Source: Candidatus Endomicrobiellum cryptotermitis (lineage in GTDB: Bacteria > Elusimicrobiota > Endomicrobiia > Endomicrobiales > Endomicrobiaceae). From it: a stretch of 64,000 nt of DNA. A program made the position numbers and the translations under genes. The notes beneath the pieces are model-generated. The model did not search any database. It saw only the letters and a list, made by a program, of their open reading frames with translations, and was not told the origin of the DNA. The stretch's first letter is position 1. Each line of letters opens with the position of its first letter. Shown here one piece after another: positions 54,926 to 62,745 of the stretch. Location: the NCBI GenBank assembly GCA_031257835.1, contig JAIRNY010000020.1, positions 78,884 through 142,883 of the forward strand, given 5' to 3'.

Positions 54926-56614
54926 TTATCCTCTATTCCTTGAAATAGGACCTCTTTCAATTGAAAAACGTTTATTATTAAAATGTTTTTCCTTAGCAAA
55001 AGTGCTAGTTAACCCTTTTGCTAATTCTACAGATACTCTTTTACCCTTTATATTGCTAGAATGCAAAGCGTTTATTACATTGTCTGCATGTTCTGCGGGC
55101 ACTTCAACAAAAGAAAAAGCATCTAAAATTTTTATGTTACCGACCATATCGCCACTAATACCTGTTTCTCCCGCAATAGTTCCAACGAAATCTCCAGCTC
55201 TTACATTATCTTTCTTACCAATATTTATAAACAGTCTAACCATGCCTTTATCTCTAGCACCAGTATCACAATATCTGTCTTTTATATCTGCAAAAATGTC
55301 TGCTTTTTGCTCCTGCTCTTTTTTTTGAGCTGCAAACAACATTTTTAAAAGGGCAGATGCAACATCTAAAGAAGTTAAATTGTCAGAAATCAGAGATTCT
55401 ACAAGCCTTGAATATTTTTCTAAATCTTTTTCTTTTAAAGAGTCTCGTACCTTATCAAGCATAACTATCGTTTTTACATTTTCAACGTCTGACAAAGTAG
55501 GCACTTTAGTTCTTTTTATTGTCACTTTTGTATATTTTTGAATGTCTCTCAACTTATAGATATCTTTGCCGGAAACAAAACTATATGCTTTCCCTGTTCT
55601 GCCAGCCCTACCTGTTCTACCTATCCTGTGCACATAATCTTCATCATCTTTTGGAACATCATAATTAAACACCATATCTATATCATCTACATCTATACCT
55701 CTTGCTGCTACATCTGTTGCTACAAGCACTTCTATAGATCCGCTTCTAAACTTGGTCATAACCCTGTCTCTTTGAGATTGGTTCATGTCTCCATGCAAAG
55801 CATCCGCGCCATAACCTCTTGCTTGTAGAGAAGAAGTAACCTCGTCTACTCTTTTTTTAGTATTACAAAACACAATAGAAAGTTTTGGTGCATACATATC
55901 TAAACACCTTGCAAGAGCTTCTAATTTCTGGTGTTCTCTTAAATCAAAATAGTATTGCTCAATTAAAGGAACTGTTAATTTTTCGCTTATAACTTTTATT
56001 GTTGCCGGACTTTTTTGATATTTTTTTGTAAGAAATAAAAACTCTTTAGGCATTGTTGCAGAAAAGAAAACAGTTTGCCTTTCCTGTGGCATAGCTTTTA
56101 ATATTAGTTCTATATCGTCTCTAAACCCCATATCAAGCATTTCGTCAGCTTCGTCTAAAACTATAGTAGAAGCAGTCTGTAAATTTAATGTTTTGCGTCC
56201 TAGGTGGTCTATAACCCTACCAGGCGTACCTATAACAATTTGGGCGCCTTTAGAAAGAGCTAACATTTGCCTTTGTATTGGTTGCCCACCATAAACAGGT
56301 ACTATATTAATGCCCTTTTTATATTTAGAAAAAAGTTTTAACTCTTGCGCAACTTGTATTGCAAGTTCTCTTGTAGGGCACAAAATTATAGTTTGCACAC
56401 CTTTGTTTTTAGGATCAACTTTTTCCAAAACAGGTATACCAAAAGCTGCGGTTTTTCCTGTCCCTGTTTGAGCTTGTCCTATAATGTCTAGTCCTGACAG
56501 AAGTTTTGGTATAGATAAACTTTGTATTGGCGTAGCTTCTTCAAAACCTAAGTCTGCTACAGCTTTAATTATCTCGGCAGACAAGTTTAGTTCAGTAAAT
56601 TTTAATGTCGTCAT
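54926..56614 (-). CDS. deaD: DEAD-box RNA helicase (CsdA/DeaD type)
   Basis: A 562-residue helicase with Q motif, AQTGTGKTAAFG, DEAD, SAT and HRIGRTGRAGRTG. The C-terminal DbpA-type RNA-binding fold (FINIGKKDNVRAGDFVG, then SFVEVPAEHA) places it in the DeaD/CsdA group, active in ribosome assembly and mRNA decay. Start has AAAGGA. Confidence 0.95.
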   Translation of the reverse strand: MTTLKFTELNLSAEIIKAVADLGFEEATPIQSLSIPKLLSGLDIIGQAQTGTGKTAAFGIPVLEKVDPKNKGVQTIILCPTRELAIQVAQELKLFSKYKKGINIVPVYGGQPIQRQMLALSKGAQIVIGTPGRVIDHLGRKTLNLQTASTIVLDEADEMLDMGFRDDIELILKAMPQERQTVFFSATMPKEFLFLTKKYQKSPATIKVISEKLTVPLIEQYYFDLREHQKLEALARCLDMYAPKLSIVFCNTKKRVDEVTSSLQARGYGADALHGDMNQSQRDRVMTKFRSGSIEVLVATDVAARGIDVDDIDMVFNYDVPKDDEDYVHRIGRTGRAGRTGKAYSFVSGKDIYKLRDIQKYTKVTIKRTKVPTLSDVENVKTIVMLDKVRDSLKEKDLEKYSRLVESLISDNLTSLDVASALLKMLFAAQKKEQEQKADIFADIKDRYCDTGARDKGMVRLFINIGKKDNVRAGDFVGTIAGETGISGDMVGNIKILDAFSFVEVPAEHADNVINALHSSNIKGKRVSVELAKGLTSTFAKEKHFNNKRFSIERGPISRNRG

Positions 56615-56840
56615 TTTTCAAATCCTTTTGTTTTCTCTATTATCCTTTTTAAAAAAATAATATTTTTGGTATCGTTATATTAAAAAAATCTTGTTACTTT
56701 TAAAACAGTTCTTTTATTGTACTTGCTAATTAAAAATTTGCTAAATGTTTTTGGTCTAGACAAAAACGTATCCTACAACACTTACCAAATCATATATAGT
56801 TCTACTATTGTTTACTTACACAGCCTCATTCTTATACAAT

Positions 56841-57134
56841 TTACTCATTAGACTTTATTCCTATAAGTTTGTCTAGTCTTTCTTTTACTATCTTGTAGTC
56901 AGAGTTAATAGATAAAGCTCTCGAATACATTTCTTTTGCTTCGTCTATTAAATTTGAACTTTCTTTAATAAGGCCTATATTATAATAAGCTTCTGCATTT
57001 GCAGAGTTTATTTCTAAAACCTTTTTAAATTCTAAAATTGCCGCATCATATTTATTATTCAAAAAATAAAATTTGCCAAGCTCCATATACATCGCTTCTA
57101 AAGAAATGTTTGTTTTTAAATTTTCTTTGCTCAT
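56841..57134 (-). CDS. Small TPR protein
   Basis: A 97-residue protein made of about two tetratricopeptide repeats (MELGKFYFLNNKYDAAILEF; AEAYYNIGLIKESSNLIDEA). TPRs mediate protein contacts; partner unknown. Its ATG overlaps the trkA stop by 4 bases, so it belongs to that unit. Confidence 0.8.
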   Translation of the reverse strand: MSKENLKTNISLEAMYMELGKFYFLNNKYDAAILEFKKVLEINSANAEAYYNIGLIKESSNLIDEAKEMYSRALSINSDYKIVKERLDKLIGIKSNE

Positions 57135-57829
57135 TCATTATCCTTTTTTATTTTTGCTAGACATTCTTCGGATCCAATAACAACCAAAACGTCGTTTTGA
57201 TTTATCTCGTCATATGGACCAGGCACCATATTAACTTCTTCTTTTATGTCGCTTTGTCCATCATCATTAATTACCGGAACCCGCTTTCGTATAGCAATAA
57301 TATTTATACCATAACTATTTCTTATATTTGAATCTCTTATAGTTTTGCCCCAGACAGATTTTGGAGCCACTATTTCAGCTAAATTATAATCTTTAGAAAG
57401 TTTTATTTGTTCTAAAATGTTTGGTGTTACTATATTTTCTACAAGTTTTTTTGACATTTCAAGTTCTGGATAAACAACTGTACTAGCTCCAAGTTTTGCT
57501 GCAACTTTTGAATGCCAATTACTTGCTGATTTAACAATAACATTCTTAACGCCAAGCTCTTTAACTATCAATGTTGCCAAAATGCTTGTTTCTATACTTT
57601 CTCCTATAGATATTATAACACTGTCACAATCTGCAACACCAGCTTCTAGCATAGCCTTTTCATCTGTTGCATCTACAACTAAAGCTTGAGTAACAAATTG
57701 GCTTATTCTATCAACTATTTCTGTATTAATATCAAGAGCTAAAACTTGAATGTTTTTACTTGCAAACTCCACTGCAACATTATAACCAAAAGTGCCAAGC
57801 CCAATAACTGCAAACTGCTTATTCTTCAT
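57131..57829 (-). CDS. Potassium uptake regulator TrkA/KtrA
   Basis: About 232 residues: an N-terminal RCK (TrkA-N) domain with FAVIGLGTFGYNVAVEFASK and IISIGE, and a C-terminal TrkA-C domain. It gates the partner channel in response to nucleotide. The ATG at 57829 has AGAGG; the track start at 57847 adds six residues. It directly follows the TrkH gene. Confidence 0.92.
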   Translation of the reverse strand: MKNKQFAVIGLGTFGYNVAVEFASKNIQVLALDINTEIVDRISQFVTQALVVDATDEKAMLEAGVADCDSVIISIGESIETSILATLIVKELGVKNVIVKSASNWHSKVAAKLGASTVVYPELEMSKKLVENIVTPNILEQIKLSKDYNLAEIVAPKSVWGKTIRDSNIRNSYGINIIAIRKRVPVINDDGQSDIKEEVNMVPGPYDEINQNDVLVVIGSEECLAKIKKDNE

Positions 57830-57839
57830 TGTAGCCTCT

Positions 57840-59147
57840 TTATCCAACTAAAATCCTTCCTTCAGGATACTTTATACTTTTCTTTTTATAACCAGGATCT
57901 AACATTAACACAAGTAACGTAAGTATTCCTATTCTACCTACCAACATTGCAATAATAATATAAATTTTGCTTGCTAAGGACAACTGTTCTGTAATACCCA
58001 AAGACATACCAACAGTAGCAAGTGCTGAAACTACCTCAAAAACAACAGCAATTGGCCTTAAGCTATCTTCATGCAAAATAACAATTGCAGAAAACAAAAC
58101 TATTAATGCAAAAAATATAATAAAAACTACTAATGCTTTTTTTATTAAGTCAAAAGGTATACGCCTTTTAAACAAAACATAATCATCGTCGCCAACAAGA
58201 ATGCTCTTTACAAATATAAACACAAGAGCAAGCGTAGTAATTTTTACACCACCAGCAGTACTACCAGGAGCTGCTCCTATAGACATTAAAAATATCATTA
58301 CAGATTCTGTAAACTCGTTAAACAAGTTTATAGGCACACTACAAAAACCTGCAGTTCTAGAAATGACCGCCTCAAAAAAAGAATTGTTTATTAAATAAAA
58401 AATGCCGTGTCCTGAAACAGACTTTGAAAACAAAAATACAAAAAAAGCAAAAACAGTAATACCTAAAGACATAAAAAGTACAACTTTGGTATGTATAGAG
58501 AAATGGAGTCTTTTTTCTTTATAGTAATCGTAAATATCTACTATTACAAAAAAACCCAGCCCTCCAAGCAGTACCAGAAACGAAACAATATACAACACTA
58601 TAGGGTTTGAGGAAAAAGATACCATGCTATCATTAAAAACACTAAAACCTGCATTACAAAAAGCCATTATTGAATAAAATATGCCTAAGTATACTGATTT
58701 TAAAAAGGGGAAATCTTTAAAAAAAACAATTGTTAAAGACAAAGCTCCTAAAAATTCTATTATTAAGACAAAAAATACAGCTTTTGATAAAAGTTTTTTT
58801 AAACCATTGAAAGAAGAAACATCAAACATATCTTGCATTATCCGTCTATCTTTCAAAGTAATCTTGCCTAAAAGCAATGTTAAAGCTGTAGAAACAAACA
58901 TATATCCCATACCGCTAATTTGTACCAAAAGCAAAATAATTATCTGCCCGAATTTAGAATAATAGTCTCCTATATTTACAATTGAAAGGCCAGTAACACA
59001 AACAGCAGAAACAGAAGTAAACAAAGTAGCTATAAAAGAATAGTTCCCCTTAGAATTATAAGAAGCAGGCAAAGACAAAAATACCATACCTGCTACTATA
59101 AGCCCAATAAAAAACAATACTAATGTTTTTGCTGGAGAATATTTCAT
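57840..59147 (-). CDS. Potassium uptake channel subunit TrkH/KtrB
   Basis: A 435-residue membrane protein with the four M1-P-M2 repeats of the family. Pore-lining stretches such as SAVCVTGLSIVNIGDYY, MAFCNAGFSVFND, SRTAGFCSVPIN and ALATVGMSLGIT carry the selectivity glycines. With TrkA it forms a Ktr/Trk K+ uptake system. The length fits KtrB more than the longer TrkH. Confidence 0.92.
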   Translation of the reverse strand: MKYSPAKTLVLFFIGLIVAGMVFLSLPASYNSKGNYSFIATLFTSVSAVCVTGLSIVNIGDYYSKFGQIIILLLVQISGMGYMFVSTALTLLLGKITLKDRRIMQDMFDVSSFNGLKKLLSKAVFFVLIIEFLGALSLTIVFFKDFPFLKSVYLGIFYSIMAFCNAGFSVFNDSMVSFSSNPIVLYIVSFLVLLGGLGFFVIVDIYDYYKEKRLHFSIHTKVVLFMSLGITVFAFFVFLFSKSVSGHGIFYLINNSFFEAVISRTAGFCSVPINLFNEFTESVMIFLMSIGAAPGSTAGGVKITTLALVFIFVKSILVGDDDYVLFKRRIPFDLIKKALVVFIIFFALIVLFSAIVILHEDSLRPIAVVFEVVSALATVGMSLGITEQLSLASKIYIIIAMLVGRIGILTLLVLMLDPGYKKKSIKYPEGRILVG

Positions 59148-59155
59148 TACCTTTC

Positions 59156-59503
59156 TTATGCTGATTTTGCAATTTCTATTAATTGTTTAAATGCAGGGTT
59201 ATCATTTACTGCGATTTCTGCAAGCATTTTTCTGTCTATGGCAACATTTGCCTTTTTTAGACCTGATATAAACCTGTTATAAGAAATACCTTCCTGTCTT
59301 ACTGCAGCATTTAAACGAACTATCCAAAGAGTTCTAAAATTTGCTTTGTTGTCTTTTCTTCCCACATAAGCATATGCAAGAGATCTTTCTACTTGTTGAA
59401 CGACCATTCTCCAACGGTTTTTCTTTGTAGCATAAGAACCCTTTGCTAACCTAAATATTTTTTTCTTTTTTTGTCTTGTATATACAGCACTTCTAGTACG
59501 CAT
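59156..59503 (-). CDS. rplT: 50S ribosomal protein L20
   Basis: A 115-residue L20 with the N-terminal RLAKGSYATKKNRWR-type region and the conserved LWIVRLNAAVRQEGISYNRFI. It is last of the classical infC-rpmI-rplT operon and is the likely autoregulator of it in many bacteria. Confidence 0.97.
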   Translation of the reverse strand: MRTRSAVYTRQKKKKIFRLAKGSYATKKNRWRMVVQQVERSLAYAYVGRKDNKANFRTLWIVRLNAAVRQEGISYNRFISGLKKANVAIDRKMLAEIAVNDNPAFKQLIEIAKSA

Positions 59504-59536
59504 TTAAAATCTCCTTAGATTGTGTGAAGCCAGTAC

Positions 59537-59737
59537 CTAAAAACTGTAAGGCATAACTTTTTTTATAACTTTCATATCTGATTCTGCTACAATCACAGCT
59601 TTTCTAGACTTTCTATTCTGATTTCCAGAGTCACCTGTTAAAAGATGCCTTTGTCCTGGCTTTTTATATTTTGCTTTTCCTTTTCCTGTAACTTTAAACC
59701 GTTTTTTTGCACCTCTGTGCGTCTTCATTTTAGGCAT
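59537..59737 (-). CDS. rpmI: 50S ribosomal protein L35
   Basis: 66 residues from MPKMKTHRGAKKRFKVTG with the KPGQRHLLTGDSGNQNRKSR core. The start at 59737 has GGAG 7 bases upstream; the track start at 59749 adds four residues not found in L35. Confidence 0.96.
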   Translation of the reverse strand: MPKMKTHRGAKKRFKVTGKGKAKYKKPGQRHLLTGDSGNQNRKSRKAVIVAESDMKVIKKVMPYSF

Positions 59738-59800
59738 TACTTTCTCCATTGTTTACAACAGCATTGTATACCGTTGAAATGATATTTAGTTTAGTTTACT

Positions 59801-60325
59801 TTACTTTATTCTCTTCTTTGAAACTAACGTTAAAAACATTCTTGTTCCCATAGAAGAAGTTCTGCCTTCTGTTTCTGCTATGTCAGACAAAGACTCTTTA
59901 ACTTTGTCCATAACCTTAACTCCTAAGTCTCTATGCTGCATTTCTCTTCCAGAAAACATTACTGTAATTTGAACTTTATTTCCATCTTCAATAAAACTTC
60001 TAGCATGTTTAATTTTTATTTCTAAGTCGTGCTCCCCAATGCGAGGCCTTATTCTAACTTCTTTTAGCTGGAAAACTTTTTGTCTCTTTTTTGCCTCTTT
60101 ACCTTTTTTATCCATTTCATACTTAAATTTAGAAAAATTAATTATTTTACACACAGGCGGACTTGCCTGTGGGGAAATTTCAACAAGATCTAAATCTAAA
60201 GTTTGAGCTTTAGACAAAGCCTCAACTGTTTTAACTATTCCTAACATAATTCCATCAGAGTCAATAAGTCTTACCTCTGGCACTTTGATAAACTGGTTTA
60301 TACGAATTTTCTTGTTTTCGACGAT
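59801..60325 (-). CDS. infC: Translation initiation factor IF-3, probably with a rare start codon
   Basis: About 174 residues of IF-3: N-domain with IRINQFIKVPEVRLID and the linker region ICKIINFSKFKYEMDKK, C-domain with VRIRPRIGEHDLEIKIKHA and VTVMFSGREMQH-like segments. No ATG, GTG or TTG has a good ribosome site. A strong AGAGGAGG lies just before ATC at 60325; ATT at 60307 is the other candidate. IF-3 genes typically use AUU or AUC for autoregulation. The track's TTG at 60367 has no ribosome site. Confidence 0.9.
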   Translation of the reverse strand: MVENKKIRINQFIKVPEVRLIDSDGIMLGIVKTVEALSKAQTLDLDLVEISPQASPPVCKIINFSKFKYEMDKKGKEAKKRQKVFQLKEVRIRPRIGEHDLEIKIKHARSFIEDGNKVQITVMFSGREMQHRDLGVKVMDKVKESLSDIAETEGRTSSMGTRMFLTLVSKKRIK

Positions 60326-60374
60326 TCCTCCTCTTGTCTTTTTTAACCATAATTTATTAACAGACAATCTTTAC

Positions 60375-60405
60375 AAAAAAATCAGGGCAGAATATTATCC
60401 GCCCC
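60375..60405 (-). terminator. Attenuator-like terminator in the infC leader
   Basis: On the minus strand GGGCGGA/TCTGCCC (seven pairs, one G-U) with a TAATAT loop, then TGATTTTTTT, about 50 bases before the infC start. Its place ahead of the operon suggests transcription attenuation of infC-rpmI-rplT. Confidence 0.6.
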
Positions 60406-60542
60406 GTAAAACAACAAATCAAACATTATTTAACCTTTTCCCTTTTTTAAGCATTACTCGGTTAAGGTGAGCCGGGACGGCTTCTTTTATAGAATTTTAA
60501 CTTAATGCACTATTTTATAATAGCTATAAAAAATTGTCAAAC

Positions 60543-60579
60543 AAAAAAGAGCCACTAAAAAACAAACGCGGCTCTTTTG
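60543..60579 (-). terminator. Terminator after the small lipoprotein
   Basis: AAAAGAGCC...GGCTCTTTT inverted repeat, followed by TTGTTTG on the minus strand, 47 bases beyond the lipoprotein stop. Confidence 0.7.
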
Positions 60580-60625
60580 AAACGCAGTCTTTAAAGTCTA
60601 TTCTGCCAACTATGTAATACTCAAG

Positions 60626-60826
60626 CTAGTATGCAGCTTGAGTATTAGCTGTTTCAGCAGATACTTCTGATGAAGACTGAGAAGTATTTGTGTCTACTTC
60701 AACCCCTGATTCTTCAACTGTTACTTGAGATTCTTCTTGAACTTGTTCTGTTTTCTTACCTGAACAAGATACCAAACCAAAAGTTAAAAAAAACGCCAGC
60801 GCTGCCAAAAACGAAACTTTTTTCAT
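60626..60826 (-). CDS. Small acidic lipoprotein
   Basis: 66 residues: signal peptide with lipobox LVSCSG, then a short low-complexity tail rich in E, S, V and T. AAGGAG site before the ATG and a terminator after the stop indicate a real single-gene unit. No fold is expected; it may coat or space the envelope. Function unknown. Confidence 0.7.
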   Translation of the reverse strand: MKKVSFLAALAFFLTFGLVSCSGKKTEQVQEESQVTVEESGVEVDTNTSQSSSEVSAETANTQAAY

Positions 60827-61046
60827 CTTACTTCTCCTTTTAATATGCGACTTACGGACCCATTCTATATCTTTTATATTTTTTTTGCAACATCTTACAA
60901 AATCTTACAAGCACAATGAGCTTTATTGACAAAGATCAACAAAAATTTATATACAAAAAAGTAAACAATAAAACACAAATTATCTCTTTATTGTCGCCAA
61001 ACACTATCGCTAACAAACTAACCTCCTTACTCTTGGACTTCTCATA

Positions 61047-61277
61047 CTAGTTCCATTTTCTTATCGGCCTCATCCCCTCTTCTCTCTTGCTTTCTATATC
61101 AATACCTTTATCTTTTGCGTACTTGATCTCTACCACCACTACACTTTCTTTGCCTTTTATCACTACATCTATCCTTCCTTTGTCAGTATGCACTTCTCCT
61201 TCTACTTCATATTCACTTATACGCGTCGCTAGTAAAAACAATGAATGATAGTAGGATTCTCTCTTTGTGTGCAACAA
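61047..61277 (-). pseudogene. C-terminal relic of a PD-(D/E)XK nuclease-like protein (AAA-ATPase/DUF1703 group)
   Basis: 76 residues with ESYYHSLFLLATRI, the catalytic-type strand GRIDVVIKGKESVVVVEIKY (D...ExK), and an abrupt end after DIESKREEGM. The full family has an N-terminal AAA-like domain of several hundred residues, absent here. The helix after the ExK motif is also cut. It could be a very short active domain, but a relic is more likely. Confidence 0.6.
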
Positions 61278-61350
61278 GCAGTGTGTTTGACTTTAACATA
61301 CAAATATGGTATCCTACCACAAGTTTAAGACACTACAAACTTTTTATTTT

Positions 61351-61426
61351 GGGCAGTTAGCTCAGGTGGAAGAGCATTTCCCTTACAAGGAAGAGGTCGC
61401 GGGTTCAAACCCTGCACTGCCCACCA
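61351..61426 (+). tRNA. tRNA-Val (anticodon TAC), CCA encoded
   Basis: A plus-strand cloverleaf with acceptor GGGCAGT/ACTGCCC, anticodon loop CTTACAA (TAC) and T-loop TTCAAAC, followed by ACCA. It is the only one of five tRNAs in the window whose CCA is in the gene. Confidence 0.96.
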
Positions 61427-61580
61427 TAATAAAAATCCAAGTAAGTTCCACAAAATCTACCTTTTGTTTCCAACCAACAAGTTACAAAATCCACTACAAC
61501 CTTTTCGTTTTAATGTTGGTTGTTTCACTTGCTTTTATGATTTTAGTTGCTATCGCCAAAATCAGCTTTGAATTTAGCAA

Positions 61581-62283
61581 TCAATTTTTTTGCCAATCGA
61601 AAGTTAATTTTAATCTGCCTAAGAAAAACTTCATTACTTTTGGCTTATAACAAAATTTCAAACCGCCAATCATTTTGCGATTTTCAAACAACCAATGAAC
61701 TCTGTCCACAACAAATGACAGTTATGACATTGTAAACACACAGTGTGGCACTGCTAAACGCAATAATTCCATATTTGCCAAAAGGATTATTGCCACTTGG
61801 ATTAAAACCCTCTAGCAGCAAAAACTCCTCAACTTTACCACCTTTATCCAAAACGTGAGCTCGTGCTGTAGTGAAATGATGGTCCATTAGGACTGTAGAC
61901 CCTGTTGGGCTAAAACATTTTGTGATGTTTTCACAAGCACGCCCTTGATGTGCCCGCAAGAAAAACTTCATACCAAACACCTCTTGAATCGCCTTTTCTA
62001 AACGATAAAATGTGGTCGAACCTGCATAACTATCATCTGATTGCATCATAACTGCTTGTTACATATTTGCTCATCGCATTTACACCACTATCAGTGAACA
62101 TATCCAAAAAGTATTGGTCGTTGCGAAGCAAGAAAGTGTTGTTTCCTGCTTCGTTAATGGCTTTTAACCTATCAGCTAGTAGGATTAAGTTGAGCTTTTG
62201 CACAATTCTAACTTTGTGCATTTCTATTTGTGCATTTCTAATGGAATTTCCTTTCCGCTAAAGAACTTGATTTTGTCTGACAC
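61581..62283 (-). pseudogene. Beta-eliminating lyase (tyrosine phenol-lyase/tryptophanase family), broken, behind a T-box
   Basis: The minus strand starts at GTG 62283 with AGGA upstream (VSDKIKFF), and reads FLDMFTDSGVNAMS, DDSYAGSTTFYRLEKAIQEV, AHQGRACENI and FTTARAHVLDKGG, a clear N-terminus of this PLP family (closer to phenol-lyase type by NAMS and YAGS). Lesions: a 14-base tandem repeat TAGAAATGCACAAA near 62220 shifts frame, a second frame break lies near 62065, and about 240 residues are lost after GFNPSGNNPFG. The true C-terminus survives at 61581-61680 (FENRKMIGGLKF, KPKVMKFFLGRLK). Confidence 0.85.
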
Positions 62284-62289
62284 AAAAAA

Positions 62290-62600
62290 TGTCCTACTTG
62301 TAAGCAACGGGCAGACAAAAAAAACATTTTCTTCTCATGCAAAAAAATGCATGGGAAGAAAATGTTGTAGTTGTATATGAATTTACAAAAATTCTGCGGT
62401 ACCACCCTAATTACAGGCAAAAAAACCTGCCACTTCGGCTCAAACAAACCTAACCCTCTAACGACGGGAGTAACCCCTAACAAACTACTTGCAAAAAGCT
62501 TTCGTTTGCTCCATTCTAGAGTGTATTTACGCAACAGCTTGGCATCTGCTCGCTCCAATCGCAGACTCTTTCAAACACGAAGACTTGTTGCCTTTCTATC
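62290..62600 (-). promoter_or_regulatory. T-box riboswitch, apparent Trp (UGG) specifier
   Basis: On the minus strand the T-box antiterminator AGGGTGGTACCGC is at 62396-62409. A long stem I has its base GCAACAAG/CTTTTTGC and an internal loop whose 3' side reads AGAATGGAG; TGG (62511-62513) sits after GAA and before A, where the specifier codon belongs. A terminator follows (about 62310-62362: TTTTCT-CCCATGCA with its complement, then TTTTTTT). Uncharged tRNA would permit read-through into the lyase gene, whose ribosome site is 20 bases beyond. Confidence 0.85.
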
Positions 62601-62618
62601 TTTCAATGTGTTTATTAT

Positions 62619-62647
62619 ATTATACACAATTTAAATAAATTTGCTAA
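62619..62647 (-). promoter_or_regulatory. Promoter of the T-box transcript
   Basis: TTAGCA, 17 bases, TATAAT on the minus strand, ahead of the T-box stem I. A second TATAAT overlaps it 5 bases downstream. Confidence 0.5.
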
Positions 62648-62710
62648 GCTTTTTTTAGATTTCTTTCACGCATTTAATTTCTACGATTAATTCCGGGCTT
62701 ATTATGTTAA

Positions 62711-62739
62711 TTGTTTTTTTAGTTTATTTTTTTTATATT
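62711..62739 (+). promoter_or_regulatory. Promoter of the ABC-F gene, probably leaderless
   Basis: TTGTTT, 17 bases, TATATT, ending 6 bases before the ATG at 62746, with no ribosome site between. Confidence 0.5.
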
Positions 62740-62745
62740 TAACAC

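Noticed and set aside
61306-61650. 114-codon plus-strand ORF
   Set aside because: It reads through tRNA-Val and antisense to the lyase pseudogene end.
62238-62634. ORFs on both strands over 62.2-62.6 kb
   Set aside because: They overlap the T-box leader and its terminator, which are structured RNA, not coding.
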